This document shows, one piece after another, positions 10,386 to 21,384 of a stretch of 64,000 bases of DNA. The stretch covers positions 151,501-215,500 of the forward strand of contig JAITYX010000011.1 in NCBI GenBank assembly GCA_021018815.1, written 5' to 3'. Under the pieces are notes generated by a model. The model made no database searches. It saw only the letters and a program-made list of their open reading frames with translations, and was not told where the DNA came from. The translations under genes were made by a program, and so were the position numbers. The stretch comes from Talinum fruticosum. Its lineage: Eukaryota; Streptophyta; Magnoliopsida; Caryophyllales; Talinaceae. Position 1 is the stretch's first letter, and every line of letters starts with the position of its first letter.

Positions 10386-12175
10386 ATGGTCGCCGGTGGC
10401 ACTCGATCTCGATCTAAGATGACTCGCGACACGGGGGCCAATCCCACGACGCTCCTCAAGCCGAGGATGCGAGAATCATCTCGGCGGTCTACCGGCAACC
10501 GCCACACCCGACGAGAGGGGTATGTCACCCTAGGGGCTCTTCGTAACTTAATAGAGATCCTTAAAACGACCGTCGCACAACAAGTGCAAGAACAGTGCGA
10601 GCCACCATGGACCGGCGCATGCCAATCATGCCCTTCCACTACGCACCGACTCAGGTACTGCACAACCCCCGGGAGGTTAGCCTGTTGGCCACTTCTCGAG
10701 TGGGATGCCTTCCCACACGGCACCAAGCACTGACCCACCGAGGCCCCGACGACACTTGCCCTCGAGCAACCAAACGCCCCACCAACGAGGCACTATGAAG
10801 AGGGAGACGCTAGGGGATCATCGAAGCCAAGAGAGCTCTCCATAGAGCTAATGAGAATATTCCAACATCCCATACGGCTTCAACCCCTACGCTACCCACA
10901 ACGAGCGCTCCGCCTGGTTCGAAGGTAATGCTTCGGCACCAAAAGCGGGGCCTGGACCTCGGGGAGCAGAAGGACAACTAGCCCCATGAGATCGGTTACT
11001 CGTGGTCGGGAGTCTCAACGAGCCTACGATTCCCTTAAACACAACCAAGGACAATCTGTCGTTCGAGAGCGCGAGCGCTCAAGGGAGAGGTACCAAGGGC
11101 GATCGGCTATGAAGGGTCTTGAGAAGTCGAGAGGACCGGGCGCACTCCTCCCCGATCCGAGAGGAGGAAGAGTCCTTCCCCGGTGGAGGATCCGTGCCGT
11201 CCCCGTCACCGGCTCGACTCCGAGCCGACCCAACATACTTTCAACACTCCCTTCTCGAAGAAGATCATGAATGCACCCAGGATGAAGAAGATAAAGGTCC
11301 CAAGTGTCGAACCACACGATGGCACTACCGACCTCGAGGACCACCTGGCGTACGGGATGGAGACGACGCAACCTACCGCCGATTCTTCCCCGCACATTAA
11401 AAGGGGTCGCGCGAAGTGGTTTAACGGCCTCCCTCAAGGAAGCATTTCTTCCTTCAAAGAACTCTATGAGAAGTTTGTGGCGCAATTCATCGCGAGTTGC
11501 AAACAGAAGAAAACCAAGCATCCATCTCTTAAAAATCAAGCGGGGAGAAATGAAACCCTCAAGGACTATGTGCGGCGGTTCCACTGGGAAGCTGTCCTCA
11601 TCCCCGACCTTCAAGAAGGAGTTTCCTACACCTCCTTCCTAAATGGACTCGGGAGCGGAAGATTCAAGTTCTCCCTCGCTGGGTAAAAGGTGACCACTCT
11701 CGCGAAGCGCTTCGAAAGGCGGCCAACTTCATCTAGGTCACGGAGATCCGCACGAGAGGAGGGAGAGGAGGCAAGAAGAAAAGGAGAGGAAGGAAAGTTT
11801 AATTCTCAAAATGAAAAGAAGCCCCGAGAGAACGAGGTGAACCACCACTTCAACACCGATCCACAAAGCATCTTGATGGAGATCAAAGGGCACCCCATGC
11901 TCAAGAAGCCACCTCCCATGTCCACTCCCGCCAAGGCATGAGTCTCCAACAAATATTGTGAGTTCCACGAGCGAACGGGGCACAACATTGCTGAATGTCG
12001 AGCCCTGAAGAAGGCACTTGGGGAATTGGCCGATAATGGGCAAATCGACGGTTTTCTTAAGAAGGACATCCATAGGACTAAGGGAGGCTCCTCAAGGCAA
12101 GGAGAAAAGAGTTATGAAGATGACGATGTCACCATAATCGTAGCCACCATAGCTGGGGGCTTGGCCGGGGCGTGA
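10386..12175 (+). pseudogene. Element A gag (capsid and zinc-finger-like part), frameshifted
   Basis: It starts MVAGGTRSRSKMTRDTG at 10386; the same start is found in element C. From 11286 the core has KIKVPSVEPHDGTTDLEDHL, the WFNGLPQGSISSFKELYEKF block typical of Tat gag, and FIASCKQKK. A C-x3-H-x4-GH-x4-C pattern (YCEFHERTGHNIAEC) lies at about 11957-12003. Several frame changes occur between 10560 and 11960, and an in-frame TGA closes the region at 12175. It would form the capsid of the virus-like particle. Confidence 0.8.
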
Positions 12176-12242
12176 CCCCTTCTCTTGGAAGGCTCACCCG
12201 AGGAGCGCACAACAAGTATTAATCATCGGGTAACCTCCACCC

Positions 12243-12723
12243 GTGAAGGTGCCCGCGATGACCTTTGGAGAAAAGGACCTAAGAGGCATGGCCACCCCGC
12301 ACGATGACCCCATGGTCATCACGTTGAAAATCTCGGACGCCATAGTCCGGAGGGTCTTGGTGGATACGAGAAGCTCGATGGACATCATTACTATGGAATG
12401 CTTGAGCCAATTGAAGTATAACCCCCGTAATCTCATCCCTCTTGTCAATCCAATCCTTGGATTTGGGGGCGACGGTGCAACCTCTCGGCATGATCCGCTT
12501 ACCGGTTAGGGTAGGAGACAAGGCTAGGGAACGAAACATTGAAGTGAACTTCCTGGTGGTCGACATGCCCTCCGCATACAATGTCATTATTGGGCGTCCC
12601 ACCCTCAATCAAAGCAAGGCAGTCATCGCTCCATATCTTCTCCTCATGAAGTATGAGCTTGACGATGGGTCCGTAGGCGAAATCTACGGAGATCGAAAAC
12701 CGCAAGGGAATGCTATGTCGTGA
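12243..12723 (+). pseudogene. Element A aspartic protease region
   Basis: It reads RRVLVDTRSSMDIITMECL; the active-site triad expected as D-T/S-G is D-T-R, so the catalytic Gly is replaced by Arg. Further on SAYNVIIGRPTLNQSKAV and ELDDGSVGEIYGD match the usual Tat sequence between protease and RT. A frame change is needed near 12480. The enzyme would process Gag-Pol; this copy should be inactive. Confidence 0.75.
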
Positions 12724-12750
12724 GCCTTTGATCCTTAATGGCGAAGCGAG

Positions 12751-13124
12751 ATGGAAGAAGGAAAAGCCAAGGATGACCCCAAGGGTAAGAAACCGAAAGT
12801 GGAGCTCCCCGCCAAGATCCCCGAAACTATGATGGTGTGCTTCGCCACCACCGAAGACCATGACAGGGACCGACCTACACCTTCGGAAGATGTCGAACTC
12901 ATCCCTTTGGAGGAAACTTGCCCCGATCGTTCCGTACAAGTAGGCGGGAACCTCCGCAAAGGGATCAAAGACGGCCTTGTCCGACTCTTGAGAGAATACA
13001 AAGATGTCTTCGCCTTTGGAACCAAAGAGATGCCGGGTTGAGCCCTAAGGTCATCGAGCACAAGTTGAACGTCGATCCATCTTACAAACCCATCATCCAA
13101 AAACGAAGACGTCTCGGGGCGTAA
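12751..13124 (+). pseudogene. Element A linker between protease and reverse transcriptase
   Basis: Charged segment ending FAFGTKEMPG, then IEHKLNVDPSYKPIIQKRR in a second frame. These are the sequences that normally lead into RT in this lineage. Split by at least one frameshift near 13040. Confidence 0.6.
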
Positions 13125-13136
13125 CGCAGCACGGTA

Positions 13137-13771
13137 GTGGCCGATGAGGTCAAAAAGCTACTGGAGTCGGGGTTCATCCGGGAATGTCTATACCCCAAGT
13201 GGATCGCCAATGTCGTCTTGGTGAAAATATCGAACGGCACATGGAGAATGTGCGTCGACTTCACCGACCTCAACAAAGCATGCCCAAAAGACAGCTATCC
13301 TTTGCCAAAAATTGACAAACTCGTCAATGCTACAACGAGCCACACCCTCCTCGGTTTCATGGATGCTTTTTGGGGTACTATCGGATATCATTATGCAAGG
13401 AAGACCAGGAAAGAACGGCCTTCATCACTAACCAAGGGCTATCTTGCTACAATGTGATGCCTTTCGGATTGAAAAACGTTGGAGCCACCTACCAAAGGTT
13501 GGTCAACATGGTCTTTGCCCACCTCATTGGGAAGACCATGGAGGTATATGTGGACGACATGATCGTTAAGAGCAAGCAGGACATCGATCATGTTTCCAAC
13601 CTCCGGAGGACCTTTGAAGTCCTACGAAGGTATGGGATGAAGTCGAACCCTAAAAAATGCACATTCGGAGTCAAGGCTGGAAAGTTCCTAGGCTTCATTA
13701 TCAACCACGGAGGGATAAAAGCAAATCCCGACAAAGTGCAAGCTGTGCTTGACAAGGAGGTTCGAAGTTAA
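13137..13771 (+). pseudogene. Element A reverse transcriptase domain, frameshifted
   Basis: Two overlapping frames carry the RT: the first has MCVDFTDLNKACPKDSYPLP, the second MPFGLKNVGATYQRLVN and the catalytic YVDD at about 13547, followed by LGFIINHGGIKANPDK. The frames meet near 13370, at the DAF-G-Y block, where one base is out of step. Active-site aspartates are kept. It would copy genomic RNA into cDNA. Confidence 0.85.
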
Positions 13772-13800
13772 CAGGGTGTGTAGCCGCCCTAGGACGATTC

Positions 13801-14190
13801 ATGTCAAGGTCCACAGATGAATGTCGGCCCTTCCTCAAGGTGCTTAAGAAGAGAGTAAAGTTTGAGTGGGATTACGAAGCGGAAGAAGCATTCTCCCAAC
13901 CGAAAACATGCTTGGCCCAACTTCCAAAATTGCCGGTCCCACTTCGGGAGCCCCTACTCATTTACCTCGCCGTCTCGGATCAAGCAATAAGTGCGGTCCT
14001 CCTTGTGGAATGAAAGAATGAGTGAATACCGGTGTATTACGTTAGCCATGCACTTACGGGCGCCGAGCTTCGTTATCCTGTGATCGAAAAATTTGCATAT
14101 GCTCTCCTCTTGGCCAGTAGAAAGCTGCGACCATACTTTGAGGCACACAAAGTGATGATCCTTGAGGAATGTGTTGCGAAGTTTGAAAGC
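13801..14190 (+). pseudogene. Element A RNase H domain following RT
   Basis: It reads ECRPFLKVLKKRVKFEW, then LLIYLAVSDQAISAVLLVE, the usual start of the RT-linked RNase H of Ty3/Gypsy elements. A TGA at 14011 interrupts it; the YVSHALTGAELRYPVIEKF block continues at 14036 in the next frame. Confidence 0.72.
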
Positions 14191-14334
14191 TCGGAAGAAT
14201 GTTGAAGTGGGCCGTCGAACCGACCCCATATGGCCTGGAGTTCGAACCTCGAAGAGCTATCAAAGCACAAGCATTGGCGGATTTCATAGTAGAATGCTCG
14301 CACCCAAACTAGCCCTTACCATCCAAAGACGAAT

Positions 14335-14780
14335 GTTGGACCCTCTACGTAGACGGTTCAGCAACCAAAGATGGGAGTGGAGCGGGGTTGGTCATCACTT
14401 CACCAAAGGGGGAACAATACAAACACACGCTAAAATTCATGTTCAAAGCTTCCAACAATGAGGCAGAATACGAGGCCCTCCTAGCAGGCATAGACCTCGT
14501 TATGCAGCAGGAGCGAGCTCCGTAAAAGCCTACTCGATTCTCATCTTGTAGTCTCCAAACTGAATGGAGAATACGAGGCACGGGACGAGGACATGATAGT
14601 ATATCGTCGGAAGGTCAAAGAAGCGGCAGGACGACTCCAAGCACTTCGAAATCTTGCATGTACCCTCGCTCGGAGAATAGACAAGCCGATGCCCTCTCAA
14701 ACTCGCCAGCTCCTCGATCAACGGACAGCCAAAGAAGATCCAGTGGGAGATACTTGGAGAAAGAAGTATCGATGTTAAAG
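14335..14780 (+). pseudogene. Element A second RNase H-like domain (aRNH)
   Basis: A separate RNase H fold begins WTLYVDGSATKDGSGAGLV with the first catalytic Asp in YVDGS. It continues with NNEAEYEALLAGIDLV (catalytic Glu) and, after a frame change near 14534, HLVVSKLNGEYEARDEDM. A YSDSHLV block is expected, but one base is missing just after CTCG, so the third Asp is out of frame. A second, archaeal-type RNase H after the first is a known mark of the Tat lineage. Confidence 0.75.
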
Positions 14781-14929
14781 AAACCATGTGGCTAGATAGG
14801 AGCAACACTTGGATGGATCCCCTCATCAACTACTTATCCAAGGGGAACTTCCGCAAGATGGCAAAGAAGTGGATCATGTTAAAAAGAGAGAGGAATGGTT
14901 TGTTTACTATGACGGAGTACTCTACAAGA

Positions 14930-15960
14930 AGGCGCACTCCTAACCCTTGCTTCGTTGTGTACCGCTGGAAATGGGTCAGAAAATACTCGAAGAAATTCAT
15001 GAAGGAGTGTGCAGCTCGCACATAGGCGGAAGGGCGCCGGCAGCAAAGGCTCGAAGGACCGGATACTATTGGCCGTCCTTACGAGAAGATTCAATGGACT
15101 TGGTAAAGAAATGTGACAAATGCTAAAAATTTGCTCCCGTGTCAAAGCGCCCTCCTACCGAGCTCACTCCCATCCAATCGCCCCTTCCTTTTGCAAAATG
15201 GGGAATGGATATCCTTGGTCCATTTCCGAAAGCCACTGGTCGACGCAAATTCTTGTTCGTAGCGACGGACTATTTCACTAAATGGATAGAGGCGGAAGCC
15301 GTAGCCTCAATCGCCGAAAAGAAGTGCACAAGTTCATATGGAAGAACATCATTACCTGGTTCGGCGTCCCTGAGGCGATGATATTCGACAATGGGCGACA
15401 GTTCGACACCGAAAATGGCCGATCCCCAGGCCAACGGCCAAGCCGACTCAGCCAACAAGGTCATACTTAACGACCTTAAGAAAAGGCTAGACGATGCTAA
15501 ATGAAAATGGGCGGATGAGTTGCCGGCCGTCTTATGGTCAATCGGGACCACAGAGAAGTCAACCACCGGAGAAACGCCCTTCATGATGGATCCGAGCCAT
15601 GCTCCCTGTCGAAGTGGCCCTTGACACCCCCGCCTCACAACCTTTCGGGAGGAGTCTAACAACAATGCCCTCCGGAAGGCCCCCGACTTACTCCCGATGG
15701 TTCGAGGAGATAGCTATCTCTATGAGGCCATAACCAAAATGAAAATGGCAAGAGCCTACAACAGGAGGGTGAATGGAAGAGATCTTAAAGTCGGTGACCT
15801 AGTTCTAAGGAAACCGAAGCTATAGGAAAGGTGGCGGAGCACGGCAAGCTCACGGCTAACTAGGAAGGACCATACATCATTCATGAGGTAGTCCGCCCGT
15901 GGACCTACAAGTTGGCTACCCTCAAAGGAATAAACATTCCCCGAGCATGGCATAGCAAGT
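14930..15960 (+). pseudogene. Element A integrase, with stops and altered catalytic Glu
   Basis: The N-terminal HHCC finger is seen as EIHEGVCSSHIGG and KKCDKC at 15106-15123, followed by a stop where the family has Gln. The core has WGMDILGPFPKATGRR (first Asp near 15207) and FDNGRQF (second Asp near 15385). At the third catalytic position, in GQADSANK (about 15430-15455), Asp replaces the usual Glu. More frameshifts follow before the end at about 15960. It would insert the cDNA into the genome; this copy is dead. Confidence 0.8.
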
Positions 15961-16187
15961 AACTTAAAGGAGTACTTCATCTAAGTATTAGGAAGCGACT
16001 TTTGTAAATAGTACAAGCTCATCGACCGGCATGGGGGCCTTTCTTTAAAAACCCACCCAGCCCAAGTCCCAAAAAAGGAATCAACCACGATTGACGTGAC
16101 TTTTCCGAAAGCGGTCAACGGGGGCACACATTCCTCTCTTTTGTAATAGAATTCGATCTTCTATGTTAATACAATGAGCAAATTTTC
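15961..16187 (+). other. Element A post-integrase non-coding stretch
   Basis: Contains gcatgggggcctttctttaa and a run on to 16140 that recurs in element C (55240-55300, minus strand). It is the point where the internal deletion of C rejoins. Confidence 0.6.
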
Positions 16188-16192
16188 TATAC

Positions 16193-17763
16193 TAAAGGTT
16201 TGCTCGGGAGAGTCCGAGTCACCCTAGAGGGGGTGAATAGGGTGATAGAAAATTCTTCGCGAAAACACACTCTTTTCGACGTAAAAGAGGCAAAGACAGC
16301 TTTCGAGTCTAAACACAGTGGTCTGAAAAGATTGGACTCGTAAAGCAATGAATCGAAGAAACAAGAGCAAGTGAGGCCGTCCGAGTCTAGAATGAACTCG
16401 TAAAGAGAACACAGAGATTTTATGTGGAAACCCTCCCGGGCAGAAAACCACGGCCCGTGTCAATCCAGTACACGAAGTCAAATCCACTATTTTGAGTCCA
16501 CAAAATACCGTGAACCGATCGAACCCGAGTTGCTCCCTTGGATAACTCTATACAAGTTTTCCTAGACTCGAAGTTACCTTATCTCGATCTAGTACTTCCT
16601 AGCCGAGATAACCCTTATAGCTAGGGACAACTAAGCTGAGTTAACCTTTACATCTTAGTCAAGGGACCTTACAAAGAATGTAAGAAGAGTTTGTAACTAA
16701 GTACAAGACCTTACAACTCGAGAGTAAAGAATTACGTAATGGGAGTTGTAAGTAGAAGATTGAAAGTAAATACAATGACTTTTCTCAAGTATGTGTATTA
16801 ACAATAGATTCGGCAATCTTTAAGTCTTGTGAAGTGGCTTCTATTTATAGATGACCAGGCAGAGTAGCCGTTATCTTCATCTCGCTGACCAAGAGTCCTC
16901 TGTGACCGTTGACAAGATCTTTCCGAGTCACTCGAAAGTATCCGTTGAAATATGGACGTTGGACAACGGTTTAACTCTCTTGAAGTCCCAAAACCATCGG
17001 TTGTGTCTTGAAAATGAGGTGGAAACCACCGTTAGGCTTGGCGTTCCAGTTTTCCGAATATGGAAGCGCATGCGCTTCCGACACAATCTTCCGGGACTAA
17101 AGCAGGGAAGGTGAAAAGCCATATCTCGCTGGTGATTTGACGTTCGAAGCCTGGCTACTTTTGTAGTTTGAAAAGGTGTATCCTCGAATGAATAACTTAC
17201 AAAAGTAAATCAATTCGGTCCTCAAAGTATAAAATACTTTGGTCCGAAGTTAGACACGAGATAATAAAATAATTATGATAATTACGCAATTGATTATCTC
17301 GAGTCGAAATGAAGTGGAATTTTCCGAGTCTAATATCCATGATACTCGGAATTCCATCCGACTTAGTCTAAGCGATAGAGCAAGTTCTATAACGAATATC
17401 GAGTGAGAAAAACTTGATATAGACTAAGCATGAAATGAACTACGAATGCCGACTATGCAAACAATAGAGCAGATAACCGTAAGTCGATTCGAGTGAGAAA
17501 CAGCTGAATACTGGTATATTCAAAATGCGATTAATCTGAGTGAGAGTGGACTCGGAATAAAGAACCAGTTTTCGAGTCGCTAACCGAAAAGCGATAAAAG
17601 AGATAAGTGAGGGCCGAATCACTTAGAGAAAATACTATTTTACTCAAGTAAGTTTCTATGACACGAGAGAATGCCTTGGAATCAAAACTCTATATGTATA
17701 GAATCGTTATACTCGATTCCTTTTGCATGACTCGAAGAATATTGAGTAGTGTCCGAGTCTTCA
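16193..17763 (-). mobile_element. Solo LTR of the element-B Copia family, nested in element A
   Basis: 1571 bp. On the minus strand it runs from TGAAGACTCGG to GCAAACCTTTA and aligns end to end with the 5' LTR of element B (32169-33743). It has a five-base target duplication TATAC at 16188-16192 and 17764-17768. No internal sequence is left, so it is a solo LTR made by LTR-LTR recombination after insertion into A. The LTR TATA (tctataaatag type) is near 16845. Confidence 0.88.
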
Positions 17764-17768
17764 TATAC

Positions 17769-18420
17769 CTTTATGCTTTGTGTATTATCTTAAGTCGGCT
17801 TTTGGAATATGAATAGGGGCTAATTCGATCCCCTAGAACAACCAAATTCTGGATCTCTTCATCGTATATTTTACCTTTGCCGAAGTTGGGGGCATGATTA
17901 GGTGCTAATACGAACCCCTAGAGCCCTTAACGTCTCAGTCCCTCTCGTTGTATCTTTTCAATTTTTGTTAAAGTTAAAAGAAAGAATAGGGGCTACTATT
18001 AACCCCTACGGCAACTACATTGTTAAGTGCTACTATTGTATTTTTGCTTGTACCGATTTTGGGGGCAATACCAGGGGCTAATGCAATCCCCTAAGATAGC
18101 CAAAAATTGCCAAAGTCAAAAGATGATCACATACACAAAAACGACAAGGAAAATCGGCAACAACCAAAAGAAACAACAAGGCAAGCAATCATTAAATAAG
18201 CAAACATCAAGTAAGCATTGAGTAGGCATTCAAGCAAACATTAAGTAAGCATCCAAGCAAGTATCGAGCGAGGATCGGCCAAAGATAAAATTTCGAAGCA
18301 AAATGAATCCAAAGTAGCAAAGTATCAAGCTACACGACACGCAAGCCACTCAAAAATACATGGCATGCAAGCCATCAAAATCAGTCCTAAAGGGTTAGGA
18401 AAAGGGAAGGAGAACGGAGG
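17769..18420. other. Element A spacer with gggggcaa/aggggcta words
   Basis: No coding sequence is recognised. The phrase gattttgggggcaataccag at 18055 has a counterpart at 54895-54915 of element C (opposite strand). Short words such as aggggctaatgcaatcccct recur at 17815, 17905, 17990 and 18075. From 18180 the word aagcaa is repeated loosely. Confidence 0.5.
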
Positions 18421-20640
18421 CTAGTCCTCAAGGTCGTCCTCGACATGGCCGTCGCCTCTATCCTTGGCGGGAATCTCACCGTCCTCGGGGATGCTCTCGA
18501 CCGGAGAATCTAATCAGGAGGGAAAGGCCTCGAGAAAAGGACAGAGGCGTAGGCCAACCATTGCTCTAGCCCCTCCACTTCCTCACCCAAGGCCGGGAGA
18601 TCGCTACAAGAAGCTTCCCGAGAGTCGCATCCCTCGCTGCAGTTGTCAATCTCTTGCGCGACTCGAAGTGCAACCTCCAGCCTATGTGCCTTCTCACGAG
18701 CGGCTCCAGCACGAGCCTCGAATTCTCGCTTTCCCTTGAGCGGCCTCCAATTGAGCCTTCAAGGCCTCCAGCTTGTGCCTTCAAGTCTCACTCTCGCCCA
18801 TGTGAAGCCCCCAGCTGAGCCTTCAGCCTTGCTCATCTCCCCTTGAAAATAGTCAGCTTCGTCCTTCTTCTCCTCGGAGAGCTTCTTCAAGGAGCTCGAA
18901 GGGAAGATACCTCCTTCGAAGACCCGAGGAGGAGGCTCGAGACTCTATAGCCTCCATAACCCCGATGAGAGCCTGCGTAACAAAAGAATTAAAACCCGAA
19001 AAGTAAAGAAAACACAGGTATAAGAAAGGTTACTCTTTACCTTAGCTGCGATCACCGATGCAGCAGAAACGGGAGAAGTGACATCCTTGCGATGAGTGTC
19101 GCCATATGTCTTCGAGGAGGTTACCCGCCATGATAGCCTTGGTGTCCAGGCCAGCACTCGTAAAGCGGAGAGATTGCAGGCCTAAGCATATCTCTTTGCC
19201 GCTCGTGCTGGGAGTCGCTCCCTTGGGGGAGGAAAGGTCCGAGTGTCCCTTGAGCGCTTGCTCGAGTTAGACGATCCCCGCACCAACCGGCCCCCATCTT
19301 GATACTCGAAGCAGGCAATGGCCGACTCTTCTCACCGGGAGGAGGACAAACCTATGGAAAAAAAGATAATGTTAGCATGAAATTAGAGATTGAACACAAA
19401 GGATATGACAAAGGGCGTAAGGCTTACCACGAGAGGTTTACTCGCCACTCCCCTTGCAAACACCGATCGTCGGGACAACGACAGCCGAAGGGTGCGGCTC
19501 GATGCTTTTCCCTTTTGCCTCTATCTCGCGGCATCCTTGCCTTGGGGGAAGGATTCGTATCTCGATCACCTCGTGGTCGCAAAGAATTCCCGGCCATGGC
19601 TTTGGATAGGAGAGCCCTCGCTTGATCCGCAAAAACAAATCAAAGTCAGTCGATTCGAAACATGAACAAAAACAAACATGAGGTGGAATAAGTACTCGTG
19701 GAAGTTTCGAATCGAGAGCCAATTCGGTGGCAACGAGGAATAAGTTCTTCTTGAAGTACTCCCTGCGGGAAGCCAGTTGGAAGGAAGCCTCTCTTTCTTT
19801 CCCGCCCTCGTAGGATGGGGTACCTCTTGGGTGCGAAAGTTCTCCGCTACGACGTATACCTCGTAACGATAAACCGCGCGGAGAGAACCAGGCATCTTGA
19901 CGACTTCCTCCTCATTACTCCAAACAAGGACATCCCACTCCCCGTCCAACTTCTCTACAAAGAGAAACTCATACTTCCACTTGTGGATGGAGGATGCCCT
20001 ACCCAAGGCAGTCATGTATCCCTTCTTATTTGGAAAGCTATACCACCCTCGTTCACTATCTAACGAGGTACTCTTCGAAGGCCGTGGAGGAGGGTGAACA
20101 ATTCTAAGTTACAAGGGAGGTCTTTTATTTCACAATTGGCGATGAGCGAGCAAATCGAGCGCCACGAGTTGGGAACAATCTGGGCCGGGGCCAGGTTGAA
20201 TTTATTGCATATTGATACAACTAAAGGATGAAGTGGAAATCACACCCCATTATCAAGCGCCGCTTTATAAAAAGTGCGGCACCCTAGAGGGGGACTTAAG
20301 CGTGTCTCGCTCCAACGGAACCGGAATCCTATAACTATCGGGCATGCGATAATGACCAAAGAGCCTCAAGGCTCGTACCATGTCGATCGCAAAGCACGGA
20401 TCGATAAAGTGAGAGCCTGGACCATCACTAGGGTCCGACCTCTCGTGCAACGACTCAACTAAGTCATCTGTCCCATTAAGTAGCGTAAAAGACGAGGTGG
20501 CCCCATCATCTAACGAAATATCTAAGGATAGGGAATTACCTTTGGAATACCCATCCCGCATGAGCTCATCCCCGGTCTTGATTGTACAGGTAGTCTTAAG
20601 CCTAGCCATAACCCCGCTACCGAATCCTACAAGGTGCAAC
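18421..20640 (-). pseudogene. Antisense ORF region 2 of element A (gypsy-type putative transposon protein)
   Basis: Running against gag-pol, this region encodes in broken frames a protein resembling the plant family catalogued as putative gypsy-type transposon (Transposase_28). Visible pieces are NKFNLAPAQIVPNSWRSIC near 20190-20130, KWKYEFLFVEKLDGEWDVLV near 19980 and YEVYVVAENFRTQEVPHP near 19850. An Arg/Glu-rich part follows (18784-18566). The end reads SIPEDGEIPAKDRGDG, then a stop at 18421. Element C keeps the matching acidic C-terminus at 54540-54670. Extra antisense ORFs downstream of pol are known in Tat elements; their function is unknown. Confidence 0.6.
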
Positions 20641-21380
20641 CCATAAATGTCACTTGTCCTCGAAGACCATGACTCCTCTTAACCTCCCAACGGTAAACCA
20701 CCTCCCGAGAACAACTATTAAGACTAGGAGTGGGGGACCTTTCGTAAAGGGAATCTGAAGTCGCGGGTAGCGTGGCCAAGGGATGGCCTCCGCAACCGTG
20801 CTAGGCGCAAAAATTTTCCGCCACTATGCGCCACTAGCCACAACAAGCTCACGAGAAGCTACGTCAGGACAACTATAAAGGTTCGCTGAAACCTCTAAGC
20901 CGCGAGACGCAACAACTCCTAGAGACTCCCTCCTACAACACCATCACTACTACACCCATCCCAGGGCACAGCAAGTCTCTACCCGAGGCACAATTGCTCA
21001 ACAAACTATCATACTCGGCTCGCAACGGTATCCTTGGATCTACCCATTATTCTAAGGCATGCATCTACTTGAATATTCAAACTACAAGAGGGTGATTCGA
21101 AGATATACCTCAAAAATTCAATAAAGATGATGAATGCCCGAATCTAGCTCGAAGGCTCCTTCCAAGTGCTCTCTCTCACTTTGAGGTTTATTTTGTGGAT
21201 AATGAAAAAGAGCACCAAGGGGCGGGTTATATAGAGCTCTCTCCCCGATCGATCATAATCAGCTGAAGTCGGTACCTTCTCCCTACATAAGACCGAATTT
21301 AAAAATTCAAAATTCAAAATTCGAATTAACAAATTCGGATTTCTCGCTCAAGTAAAAATTAGATAAAAAGAAAAACTAAA
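20641..21380. other. Element A, no gene recognised
   Basis: Between the antisense ORF and the G/A-rich block. No family resemblance on either strand; near 21300 short repeats of aaaattcaaaattc. Confidence 0.45.
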
Positions 21381-21384
21381 TATT

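Noticed and set aside
10325..10738. 137-codon minus-strand frame over the gag start of element A
   Set aside because: Antisense shadow of gag; not preserved in element C at the same place.
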